The translations under genes and the position numbers were made by a program. A DNA stretch of 64,000 bases, taken from assembly GCF_005938675.2 (NCBI RefSeq), contig NZ_VCCH02000001.1, positions 171,389 to 235,388 of the forward strand, read 5' to 3'. Origin of the DNA: Mycobacterium sp. KBS0706 (GTDB lineage Bacteria; Pseudomonadota; Alphaproteobacteria; DSM-16000; Inquilinaceae). Under the pieces are notes generated by a model, which saw only the letters and a program-made list of their open reading frames with translations, was not told where the DNA came from and made no database searches. Of the stretch, positions 37,772 through 45,966 are shown in pieces. The stretch's first letter is position 1, and every line of letters begins with the position of its first letter.

Positions 37772-38731
37772 ATGACCCCCCTCGCCCCCACCCTGCGGCT
37801 GTGGCTCGGCGATGGCGAGCCGACGGCGCTGGTGACGCTGACTGAGGCCCGCGGTTCGACCCCGCGCGAGGCCGGGGTGCACATGCTGGTCACCGCCGGC
37901 GCCGCCCGCGGCACCATCGGCGGCGGCCGGATGGAGTGGGACGCGATCGCCGCCGCCCGGGCCCTGATCGCCACCAAGGAGCGGTCGCAGCGGGTCGAGA
38001 TCCCGCTCGGTCCCGCCATCGGCCAGTGCTGCGGCGGCTATGTCGTGATCGACCTGGAGCTGGCCGACGGCGCCACCCTGGCCCGGATCGAGGCCGAAGA
38101 AGCCGAAGAGGCGGAGACTCGCCCGAGCGTCCTGGTCTTCGGCGCCGGCCATGTCGGCAAGGCGCTGGCCCGCGCCCTGGCGCCGCTGCCGGTGAAGATC
38201 CAGTGGGTCGACGGCCGCGCCGACGAGTTCCCGGCCGAGATCCCGGAGAGCATCACCCGCCGGCTGACCCCGACCCCGACAGACGTCATCGCCGAGGCCC
38301 CGCCCGGCGCCGCCTATCTGGTGATGACCCACAGCCACGCCATGGATTTCGAGGTCACCGAGGCGGCCCTGCGGCGCGGCGACGCCGCCTATGTCGGGCT
38401 GATCGGATCGGCCACCAAGCGCGAGCGCTTCGAGCGCTGGTTCCGGGCCCGGGGCAACGACCCGCGGCGCACCGGAGAGCTGACCTGCCCGATCGGGGCG
38501 GGCCTCGGGCGGGACAAGCGTCCGCCCGTCATCGCCGCCATGGTCGCGGCGGAATTGCTCATCGCCTTCGCCAAGGCTAAGGACGTGCCCGCCACCGCCG
38601 ACAAACCGGCGGCGGGGGCGGCTCCAGAACAGGAGGCTTCATGGACCGCAACTCGGGGGCCGGCCCCGCGCGCATCGAACTGCGCGGCATCACCAAAAGG
38701 TTCGCGAGCCTCGTCGCGAACGACGGCGTAA
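37772..38731 (+). CDS. xdhC: Xanthine dehydrogenase accessory protein XdhC
   Basis: A 319-residue chaperone that binds the molybdenum cofactor and inserts it into XdhB. The N-terminal XdhC/CoxI domain has TEARGSTPREAGVHMLV, GTIGGGRMEW and GQCCGGYV (about 84-91); the C-terminal domain has the Rossmann motif VFGAGHVGKALA (about 122-133) and DGRADEFP. The last 30 residues are read in a different frame over the start of the next gene and have no family character, so the original stop may have been lost. The gene is separated from xdhB by a 205-bp repeat. Confidence 0.92.
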   Translation: MTPLAPTLRLWLGDGEPTALVTLTEARGSTPREAGVHMLVTAGAARGTIGGGRMEWDAIAAARALIATKERSQRVEIPLGPAIGQCCGGYVVIDLELADGATLARIEAEEAEEAETRPSVLVFGAGHVGKALARALAPLPVKIQWVDGRADEFPAEIPESITRRLTPTPTDVIAEAPPGAAYLVMTHSHAMDFEVTEAALRRGDAAYVGLIGSATKRERFERWFRARGNDPRRTGELTCPIGAGLGRDKRPPVIAAMVAAELLIAFAKAKDVPATADKPAAGAAPEQEASWTATRGPAPRASNCAASPKGSRASSRTTA

Positions 38732-40212
38732 GCTTTTCCGTCCAGCCCGGCGAGATCCACGCGCTGCTCGGCGAGAACGGCGCCGGCAAGTCGACGCTGG
38801 TGAAATCGATCTACGGGCTCTTGCAGCCCGATGCCGGCGAGATCCTGTGGAACGGGCAGCCGGCCCGCCCCGCCAGCCCGCATGAGGCCCGCCGCCTCGG
38901 CATCGGCATGGTGTTCCAGCACTTCTCGCTGTTCGAGGCGCTGACCGTGGCCGAGAACATCGCCCTCGGCCTGGAGAGCCCGCCCGACCGGCGCGTGCTG
39001 GCCAAGCGCATCCGCGAGGTGTCCGAGGCCTATGGCCTGCCGCTGGACCCGCATCGCGAGATCCACACCCTGTCGGTCGGCGAGCGCCAGCGGGTCGAGA
39101 TCGTGCGCTGCCTGCTGCAGGACCCGAAGCTGCTGATCATGGACGAGCCGACCTCGGTCCTGACCCCGCAGGAGGTGGAGCGGCTGTTCGAGACGCTGCG
39201 CCGCCTGGCGTCGGAAGGCTGCTCGATCCTCTACATCAGCCACAAGCTGCACGAGATCAAGGCGCTGTGCAGCCGGGCCACGATCATGCGCGGCGGCAAG
39301 GTGGTGGGGTCGTGCGACCCGGCGGCCGAGACCGCGCGCAGCATGGCGCAGATGATGATCGGGGCCGAGCTGCGCACCCTGTCCCGGCGCGGCGCCCGCG
39401 GCGAATCCGAGGCGAAGCTGGTGGTGGACCGGCTGAGCCTGCCCGCCGACGGCCCCTTCGGCACGGCACTGAAACAGATCGGCTTCACCGTCGGCGCCGG
39501 CGAGATCCTGGGCATCGCCGGCATCGCCGGCAACGGCCAGAACGAGCTGCTGCAGGCCTTGTCCGGCGAGCGCAGGGTGCGGCCTGCCGGCGCGATCCGA
39601 ATCGGCGGCAGGCCGGTCGGGGCGATGAGCGCGGAGCAGCGCCGCCTGCTGGGGCTGTGCAGCGTGCCGGAGGAGCGCAACGGCCATGCCGCGGTGCCGG
39701 AGATGAGCCTGGCGGCCAACACCCTGCTGAGCGCCCGCAACCGGATGAAGCTGGCGCCCGGCGGGCTGATCCGCGCCGGCCTGGCCCGCCGCTATGCCGA
39801 GCGCGTGATCCATGAGTTCGGCGTCAAGGCGCGCGGCGCCGAGGCGGCGGCCGGCAGCCTGTCCGGCGGCAACCTGCAGAAATACGTGGTCGGGCGCGAG
39901 GTGCTGCAGACGCCCGAGGTCTTCATCGTGTCGCAGCCGACCTGGGGCGTCGACGCCGGCGCCGCCACCGCGATCCACCAGGCGCTGATGACCCTGGCCC
40001 AGAACGGCGCCGCGGTGGTGGTGATCTCGCAGGACCTCGACGAGCTGCTGCAGGTCACCGATCGCCTCGCGGTGATCAATCTCGGCCAGCTGTCCGAGGC
40101 GCGGCCGACTGCCGAGATCTCGGTCGCCGAGATCGGCCTGCTGATGGGCGGGCTGCACGGGACCGAGCCGGCCACGGCCGAGGAGAAGGAGCACGCCGTC
40201 CATGTCGCTTAG
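38641..40212 (+). CDS. ABC transporter ATPase, BMP/nucleoside (purine) type
   Basis: A 523-residue protein with two ABC units. Unit 1: Walker A GENGAGKST (about residues 45), signature LSVGERQRVEIVR, Walker B LLIMDEPTSVLTP. Unit 2: degenerate Walker A GIAGNGQNELLQALSG, signature SGGNLQKYVVGREV and VSQPTWGVDAG. This is the usual form for the ATPase of simple-sugar and nucleoside importers working with BMP binding proteins. CAGGAGGCTTC precedes the ATG, which lies 91 nt inside the xdhC frame. It overlaps the first permease gene by 11 nt. Probably imports purines or nucleosides for the catabolic genes around it. Confidence 0.9.
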   Translation: MDRNSGAGPARIELRGITKRFASLVANDGVSFSVQPGEIHALLGENGAGKSTLVKSIYGLLQPDAGEILWNGQPARPASPHEARRLGIGMVFQHFSLFEALTVAENIALGLESPPDRRVLAKRIREVSEAYGLPLDPHREIHTLSVGERQRVEIVRCLLQDPKLLIMDEPTSVLTPQEVERLFETLRRLASEGCSILYISHKLHEIKALCSRATIMRGGKVVGSCDPAAETARSMAQMMIGAELRTLSRRGARGESEAKLVVDRLSLPADGPFGTALKQIGFTVGAGEILGIAGIAGNGQNELLQALSGERRVRPAGAIRIGGRPVGAMSAEQRRLLGLCSVPEERNGHAAVPEMSLAANTLLSARNRMKLAPGGLIRAGLARRYAERVIHEFGVKARGAEAAAGSLSGGNLQKYVVGREVLQTPEVFIVSQPTWGVDAGAATAIHQALMTLAQNGAAVVVISQDLDELLQVTDRLAVINLGQLSEARPTAEISVAEIGLLMGGLHGTEPATAEEKEHAVHVA

Positions 40213-41287
40213 GATCGAACCCCGGCGGGAACCGTCCCGCGCCATGGTCTGGCTGACGCCGCTGATCGCCATCGCCCTGACCGTCGCCAGCGGCTATCTG
40301 CTGTTCCTGGCGCTCGGCCTGGATCCGGCCGAGACGCTGTACCAGTTCCTGATCGTGCCGGTGGAAAGCTTCTACGGCTGGACCGAGCTGGGGGTGAAGG
40401 CGGCGCCGCTGATCCTGATCGCCACCGGCCTGGCCATCGGCTTCCGCGCCAATGTCTGGAATATCGGGGCGGAGGGCCAGCTGATCATCGGCGCCGTCGC
40501 CGCCGGCGCCGTCGCCCTCGCCTTCTGGGGCGAGGATGGCTGGTGGATCCTGCCGGCGATGTGCGTCGCCGGCGCCCTGGGCGGCATGGCCTATGCCGCG
40601 ATCCCGGCTTTCCTGAAGACCCGCTTCGACGTCAGCGAGATCCTGACCAGCCTGATGCTGACCTATGTCGCCGTCCAGGTGCTGGGCCTCCTGGTCTACG
40701 GGCCATGGAAGGACCCCGACGGCTACAACTTCCCGCAGACCCGGATGTTCACCGATGCCGCGGTGCTGCCGATCCTGGTCGAAGGCACCCGGCTGCATCT
40801 CGGCGTGCTGGTGGCGGGGCTGGTCGCGGTCGGCGCCTGGTTCCTGATGGGCCGCACCGTGTTCGGCTTCCAGATCCAGGTGGTCGGCCAGGCCCCGGCC
40901 GCCGCCCGCTTCGCCGGCTTCAGCCGCAAGCGCGTGACCTGGTTCAGCCTGCTGCTGTCCGGCGCCCTGGCCGGGCTGGCCGGGACCTTCGAGGCGGCGG
41001 GCCCGATCGGCCAGCTGATCCCGCAGCTGACCCCGGGCTACGGCTTCACCGCCATCATCGTCGCCTTCCTCGGCCGGCTGCACCCGATCGGCATCGTCGC
41101 CGCCGGGCTGGTCATGGCCCTGTCCTATATCGGCGGTGAGAACGCCCAGGTCTCGGCCGGGCTGCCGACCGCGGCGACCGGCGTATTCCAGGGCATGCTG
41201 CTGTTCTACCTGCTGGCCGCCGACATGCTGGTCCGCTACCGCCTGCGCTGGACCTCGGCCCAGGCCAAACCTGTGACGGTGTCGTGA
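40202..41287 (+). CDS. ABC transporter permease, BMP/nucleoside type (first)
   Basis: A 361-residue inner-membrane protein with about 9-10 hydrophobic segments. FRANVWNIGAEGQLIIGAVAAG (about 80-101) and RFAGFSRKRVTWFSLLLSGALAGLAG are typical of the BPD_transp_2 family permeases of nucleoside importers. It overlaps the ATPase gene by 11 nt, and its TGA overlaps the next start by one base (TGATG), so the three transporter genes are translationally coupled. Confidence 0.9.
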   Translation: MSLRIEPRREPSRAMVWLTPLIAIALTVASGYLLFLALGLDPAETLYQFLIVPVESFYGWTELGVKAAPLILIATGLAIGFRANVWNIGAEGQLIIGAVAAGAVALAFWGEDGWWILPAMCVAGALGGMAYAAIPAFLKTRFDVSEILTSLMLTYVAVQVLGLLVYGPWKDPDGYNFPQTRMFTDAAVLPILVEGTRLHLGVLVAGLVAVGAWFLMGRTVFGFQIQVVGQAPAAARFAGFSRKRVTWFSLLLSGALAGLAGTFEAAGPIGQLIPQLTPGYGFTAIIVAFLGRLHPIGIVAAGLVMALSYIGGENAQVSAGLPTAATGVFQGMLLFYLLAADMLVRYRLRWTSAQAKPVTVS

Positions 41288-42210
41288 TGGAGATGTTCGT
41301 CCTGATCGCGGCGACGGTGATCACCGCGGCCACCCCCCTCCTCCTCGCCGCGCTGGGCGAGCTGGTGGTCGAGCGCTCCGGCGTCCTCAACCTCGGCGTC
41401 GAGGGCATGATGCTGATCGGCGCGGTCACCGGCTTCGCCGTGACCTTCACCACCGGCCAGCCGGCGCTGGGCATCCTGGCCGCCGCCCTGGCCGGCACGG
41501 CGATGTCGCTGATCTTCGCCGTGCTGACCCTGACCCTGATGGCGAACCAGGTCGCCACCGGCCTGGCCCTGACCATCTTCGGCGTGGGCTTGAGCGCCCT
41601 GCTCGGCTCCGGCTTCGTCGGCCACCCGATCGCGCCGCTGCCGAAGCTGTCGCTGCCGGTGCTGACCGACCTGCCGGTCGTCGGGCCACTGCTGTTCGGC
41701 CAGGACGCGCTGGTCTACCTGTCGGTCGCCATGACCTTCGGCGTCGCCTGGTTCCTGAAGCGCAGCCGCGCCGGGCTGGTGCTGCGCGCGGTCGGCGAAT
41801 CCGCGGAATCGGCGCATTCGATCGGCCATCCGGTGCTGCTGGTGCGCTATCTCGCCTGCCTGTTCGGCGGCGCCATGGCCGGGCTGGCCGGGGCCTTCCT
41901 GTCGCTGTCCTACACGCCGCTGTGGATCGAGGGCATGACCGCCGGCCGCGGCTGGATCGCGCTGGCGCTGGTGGTGTTCGGGTCCTGGCGGCCATGGCGG
42001 GTGCTGCTGGGCGCCTATCTGTTCGGCGGCGTCACCATCCTGCAGCTGCACGCCCAGGGCATCGGCGGCATCGACGTCCCGCCGCAGGTCTTCACCATGC
42101 TGCCCTACCTCGCCACCATCGCGGTGCTGGTGATCATCGCCGCCGGGCCGTGGCGCGGCCGGCTGCAGGCGCCGGCGGCGCTGGGCAAGCCGTTCCGCCC
42201 GTCCATCTAG
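41287..42210 (+). CDS. ABC transporter permease, BMP/nucleoside type (second)
   Basis: A 307-residue inner-membrane permease. The ATG at 41287 shares a base with the preceding stop; a GTG one codon upstream is less likely. GELVVERSGVLNLGVEGMMLIGAVTGF is the family signature near the N-terminus, with about nine hydrophobic segments. It pairs with the previous permease to form the membrane channel. An 82-nt gap with a hairpin separates it from the binding-protein gene. Confidence 0.9.
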   Translation: MEMFVLIAATVITAATPLLLAALGELVVERSGVLNLGVEGMMLIGAVTGFAVTFTTGQPALGILAAALAGTAMSLIFAVLTLTLMANQVATGLALTIFGVGLSALLGSGFVGHPIAPLPKLSLPVLTDLPVVGPLLFGQDALVYLSVAMTFGVAWFLKRSRAGLVLRAVGESAESAHSIGHPVLLVRYLACLFGGAMAGLAGAFLSLSYTPLWIEGMTAGRGWIALALVVFGSWRPWRVLLGAYLFGGVTILQLHAQGIGGIDVPPQVFTMLPYLATIAVLVIIAAGPWRGRLQAPAALGKPFRPSI

Positions 42211-42221
42211 GCTGAAACAGG

Positions 42222-42241
42222 AGCGCGATCCCAATCGCGCT
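42222..42241 (+). promoter_or_regulatory. Intra-operon hairpin before the binding-protein gene
   Basis: AGCGCGAT and ATCGCGCT form a perfect 8-bp stem around CCCA in the permease to binding-protein gap. There is no T run, so it is not an obvious terminator. It could stabilise the binding-protein message or mark an independent 5' end. Confidence 0.35.
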
Positions 42242-42291
42242 TCCAATCCCGGATCGCTATCATCCGGTGAATCACAACAAGGAGGTCTTCA

Positions 42292-43371
42292 ATGTCGATG
42301 CGCTTCTCCCGCCGGTCGGTGCTGGCGGGCTCTGCGGCCACCCTGGCGACGACGATCCTGCCCGGCCGGGTCTGGGCGGCGGAGCCGCTGAAGGTCGGCT
42401 TCATCTATATCGGCCCGATCGGCGACTATGGCTGGACCCACGGCCACGACATCGCCCGCCGCGAGATCGACGCGCATTTCGGCGACAAGGTGAAGACCAG
42501 CTATGTCGAGAGCGTGCCGGAGGGCCCGGACGCCGAGCGCGTGCTGCGCCAGCTGGCCCAGGCCGGCAACGAGCTGATCTTTACGACGTCGTTCGGCTAC
42601 ATGAACCCGACGATCCGGGCCGCCAAGTCGCTGCCGAAGGTGAAGTTCGAGCACGCCACCGGCTACCAGACCGCGCCCAACGTCAGCACCTACAACGCCC
42701 GGTTCCATGAGGGGCGCGCGGTGTGCGGCACCATCGCCGGCCACATGACCAAGTCGGGCATCACCGGCTATATCGGCTCGGTGCCGATCCCCGAGGTGGT
42801 GATGGGCATCAACGCCTACACGCTGGCGGCGCAGAAGATCCGGCCGGACATGAAGGTGAAGGTGATCTGGGTCAACAGCTGGTACGACCCGGGCAAGGAG
42901 AGCGACGGCGCCAAGGCCCTGATCGACGGCGGCGCCGACATCCTATGCCAGCACACCGACAGCCCGGCGGCGATCCAGGTGGCGGAGGCGCGTGGCATCC
43001 ACGGCTTCGGCCAGGCGTCGGACATGCGCAACTTCGCGCCCAAGGCGCAGCTGACCTCGATCGTCGACAATTGGGGCCCGTATTATGTCGAGCGGGTGCA
43101 GGCCGTGCTCGACGGCACCTGGAAGACCTCGAGCATCTGGTGGGGCTTCAAGCACGGCATGGTCACGCTGGCGCCGTACAATGAGGCGATCCCGGCCGAT
43201 GTCGTGGCCGCGGCGGAGAAGACCAAGGCCGACATCATCGCCGGCACGCTCGACCCCTTCGCCGGCCCGATCAAGAACCAGAAGGGCGAGCTGGTCGTGC
43301 CCGAGGGCAAGGCCCTGAGCGACGACGAGATCGCCAAGATGGATTGGTATGTCGAGGGCGTGGAGGCTTAA
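42292..43371 (+). CDS. BMP family substrate-binding protein of the purine/nucleoside transporter
   Basis: A 359-residue periplasmic protein. The N-terminus SRRSVLAGSAATLATTILPGRVWAAEP is a Tat-like signal with cleavage after AWAA-like residues. The mature part has the BMP/PnrA fold: VGFIYIGPIGDYGWTHGHD, FEHATGY and FTTSFGYMNP segments. BMP proteins bind purine nucleosides or related compounds. AAGGAGG precedes the ATG. It is the last gene of the transporter set and lies just before repeats that fill the next 411 nt. Confidence 0.9.
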   Translation: MSMRFSRRSVLAGSAATLATTILPGRVWAAEPLKVGFIYIGPIGDYGWTHGHDIARREIDAHFGDKVKTSYVESVPEGPDAERVLRQLAQAGNELIFTTSFGYMNPTIRAAKSLPKVKFEHATGYQTAPNVSTYNARFHEGRAVCGTIAGHMTKSGITGYIGSVPIPEVVMGINAYTLAAQKIRPDMKVKVIWVNSWYDPGKESDGAKALIDGGADILCQHTDSPAAIQVAEARGIHGFGQASDMRNFAPKAQLTSIVDNWGPYYVERVQAVLDGTWKTSSIWWGFKHGMVTLAPYNEAIPADVVAAAEKTKADIIAGTLDPFAGPIKNQKGELVVPEGKALSDDEIAKMDWYVEGVEA

Positions 43372-43477
43372 GCCGCACTCCGTAGGTTGGGTTCGCGACG
43401 AGCGAACCCAACACGGCCTGTGGCCGATGCGCACCCCCCTTGAGTCCCCCCTCCCCTCGCGTCGGGCTTACGAACAG

Positions 43478-43682
43478 ATTGCCTCTCCCGCTTGCGGGAG
43501 AGGTCGGACATCCGAAGGATGTCCGGGTGAGGGGATCGCGGTCTCGCCGCAAGCACAGCTTTGCCGCGAGCGAGCATGTGATCTGGCCGGTCCTGAAACG
43601 CCGCTCCTGGTGTCGAGGCCGAACCGCCCTCACCCGGTCTCGCTGCGCGAGCCCGACCTCTCCCGCAAGCGGGAGAGGCAAT
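43478..43682 (-). repeat. 205-bp element with long terminal inverted repeats, copy 2
   Basis: Same length and ends as the 37455 element but in opposite orientation. The internal sequence matches in reverse complement (for example the CGCTCCTGGTGTCG segment against CGACACCAGGATCAGCG). The match continues a few bases into the flank on one side (CGAACAG against CTGTTCG). It and flanking C-rich/G-rich tracts account for most of the recognisable content of the 43372-43782 gap between the binding-protein and cysteine desulfurase genes. Confidence 0.8.
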
Positions 43683-43782
43683 CCGATGACGCCGGGCAGA
43701 TGTGTAGACGCCCTCCCGCGAGGGGAGGGGGGACTCCATTGTGCAGTGGCCCGAACGGCGGAGCCAGGATTGGGGAGTCGTC

Positions 43783-44916
43783 ATGACCGCCCCGCTCTAT
43801 CTCGACCACCTCGCCTCCACCCCGCTGGATCCGGAGGTGCTCGACGCCATGCGGGCCTGGCTCGATCCGGCGGCGGTGGGCAATCCGCATGCGGCGCGGC
43901 ACCGGCCGGGCTGGCGGGCGGCGGAGGCGATCGAGGCGGCGCGGGCCGAGGTGGCGGCGCTGGTCGGGGCCCGGCCGGGCGAGATCCTGTTCACCGGCGG
44001 CGCCACCGAGGCCAACAACCTGGCCCTGCTGGGCGGTACGCCCGAGGGCTGGCCCGTGATCGCCTCGGCGACCGAACACCCCAGCGTTCTGGCCTGCCTG
44101 CCGGAGCTCGCCGCGCGAGGCCATCGTACCGCCACCCTGCCGGTCGGGCCGGACGGCACCGCCGATCTCGCCGCGCTGGAGACGCTGCTGGCCGGGCGCC
44201 CGGCCCTGGTCTCGCTGATGGCGGCCAACAACGAGATCGGCACGATCCAGCCGCTGGCCGAGGCGGCGCGGATCTGCGTCACGGCCGGGGCCCTGCTGCA
44301 CACGGACGCCGTGCAGATCCTGTCGACCGGCGCGGTCGATGTCCGCGCCCTCGACCTCGCCTTCCTCAGCCTGTCCGGCCACAAGCTGTACGGCCCGATG
44401 GGCATCGGCGCGCTGTTCGTGCGCGAGGGCGCGGCGCTGCGCCCCCTCCTCCTTGGCGGCGGCCAGCAGCAGGGGCGCCGCGCCGGGACCCTGCCGACCG
44501 CGCTCTGCGTCGGGCTCGGCGCCGCCTGCAGCATCGCCCGGCAGCGTCGCTCGGCCGATGCGCAGCGCCTGGCCGCGCTGCGCGAGCGGCTGTTCCAAGC
44601 GCTGCAGCAAGCCCTGCCCGGCCTGCGCCGCAACGGCTCCGCCGATCACGGCCTGCCCGGCTGCCTCAATGTCAGCGTGCCGGGGCTGGACGCGGCCGAC
44701 CTGCTGCTCGACCTGCCGGAGCTGGCGCTGTCCACCGGCTCGGCCTGCTCCACCGGCAGCCCGGAGCCGTCGCATGTGCTGCGCGCCATCGGCCTGGCGC
44801 CGGAGGAGGCCCATGGCAGCCTGCGCTTCGGCCTCGGCCGCGGCACCACCGAAGCCGATATCGACCGTGCGGCGACGCGGCTGGTCGCGGCGATCAGGGC
44901 ACGAGGTCGGGGCTGA
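43783..44916 (+). CDS. NifS/IscS-like cysteine desulfurase
   Basis: A 377-residue PLP enzyme that releases sulfur from cysteine as a persulfide. YLDHLASTP starts the fold, GATEANN and TEHPS bind cofactor, the PLP lysine is Lys201 in SGHKLYGPMGIGA, and the active-site cysteine is Cys322 in GSACSTGSPEPSH. Its position inside the xdh/purine cluster, with no iron-sulfur assembly genes nearby, suggests it supplies the sulfido ligand of the molybdenum cofactor for xanthine dehydrogenase, as NifS4 does with XdhC in Rhodobacter capsulatus. That role is inference. Its 3' end overlaps the convergent LysR gene by 23 nt. Confidence 0.85.
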   Translation: MTAPLYLDHLASTPLDPEVLDAMRAWLDPAAVGNPHAARHRPGWRAAEAIEAARAEVAALVGARPGEILFTGGATEANNLALLGGTPEGWPVIASATEHPSVLACLPELAARGHRTATLPVGPDGTADLAALETLLAGRPALVSLMAANNEIGTIQPLAEAARICVTAGALLHTDAVQILSTGAVDVRALDLAFLSLSGHKLYGPMGIGALFVREGAALRPLLLGGGQQQGRRAGTLPTALCVGLGAACSIARQRRSADAQRLAALRERLFQALQQALPGLRRNGSADHGLPGCLNVSVPGLDAADLLLDLPELALSTGSACSTGSPEPSHVLRAIGLAPEEAHGSLRFGLGRGTTEADIDRAATRLVAAIRARGRG

Positions 44917-45805
44917 GCAGCGCCCGCGTGTGCTCCACCAGATAATCGGAGAACACCCGCACCTTGGCCGGCAGGAAGCTGCGATGCGGGTACAGCACCG
45001 CCAGCACCACCGGCTCCGGCGGATGATCGGGCAGCACGATCTGCAGCGTACCGCTGCGCAGATGCGCCGCCACCTCCCACACCGGCTTCATGACGATGCC
45101 GCGGCCGTCGACGGCCCATTGCGTCAGCACGTCGCCGTCATCGGCATCGAAGCTGCCGCGCACCGGCACCTTGGATGGGCCGTCCCTGCCCTCCAGCGTC
45201 CACTGGTACTGCCGCGACCCCGGGAAGCGCAGCAGCAGGCAGTTGTGGCCCACCAGCTCCTCCGGCGCCTTCGGGTTGCCATGGGCCTCGAGATAGGACG
45301 GCGCCGCGCAGAGCACCCGCCGGCAATCGGCGATCTTGCGCAGCACGAAGCTGGAATCCTTCATCTCCGCCATGCGGATCGCCAAATCCACCGCCTCGCC
45401 CAGCAGGTCGAGCAGGTGGTCGGACAGGCGCAGCCGGACCTCGACCCGCGGGTACAGCTCGTGGAACTGCGGCACCAGCGGCGCCAGGATGCGGCGGCCG
45501 AAGCCGAGCGGCGCCGTCACCCGCAGGCTGCCCGAGGGCACGCCGCTGGTGGTGGCGACGCTGGTCTCGGCCCGCTCCATCGCGTCCAGCACCACCAGGC
45601 AGTGGCGGTAGAAGGTCTGGCCGTGCTCGGTGGTCTGCACCTGGCGGGTGGTGCGGTTCAGCAGGCGGACGCCGAGATGCTGCTCCAGCTGCTGGATGCG
45701 GTGGCTGACCACGGCCGGCGACATGCGCACCTGCCGGCCGGCGGCCGACAGGCTGCCGAGCTCGACCACGCGCACGAAGACCCGCATGTTCTCCAGCAGC
45801 GCCAA
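44894..45805 (-). CDS. LysR family transcriptional regulator
   Basis: A 303-residue regulator. A TTG start at 45805 is chosen because AGGGAG lies 6 nt upstream and the reading LALLENMRVFVRV matches the normal LysR beginning; a downstream ATG would cut into the first helix. The winged HTH covers residues about 7-65 (LGSLSAAGRQVRMSPAVVSHRIQQLEQHLG), followed by the periplasmic-binding-like effector domain. It is divergent from puuD by 161 nt, an arrangement that suggests it controls urate oxidation or the purine genes in general. Confidence 0.88.
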   Translation of the reverse strand: MALLENMRVFVRVVELGSLSAAGRQVRMSPAVVSHRIQQLEQHLGVRLLNRTTRQVQTTEHGQTFYRHCLVVLDAMERAETSVATTSGVPSGSLRVTAPLGFGRRILAPLVPQFHELYPRVEVRLRLSDHLLDLLGEAVDLAIRMAEMKDSSFVLRKIADCRRVLCAAPSYLEAHGNPKAPEELVGHNCLLLRFPGSRQYQWTLEGRDGPSKVPVRGSFDADDGDVLTQWAVDGRGIVMKPVWEVAAHLRSGTLQIVLPDHPPEPVVLAVLYPHRSFLPAKVRVFSDYLVEHTRALLSPDLVP

Positions 45806-45966
45806 TCCATGCTCCCTGTTCCTGGAGGCGATTCTGGCGCATCCACCGGGCAGGATTATAGCCTTTCTTTTGAAAGTGCTGCGTAGCCGCATCGCTTCCC
45901 CCGCCGCGGCGATGGCCATTAGGCTGGCGGGAACGGATAATCAGCCAAGGCGGCGGAGGCGAGGGC

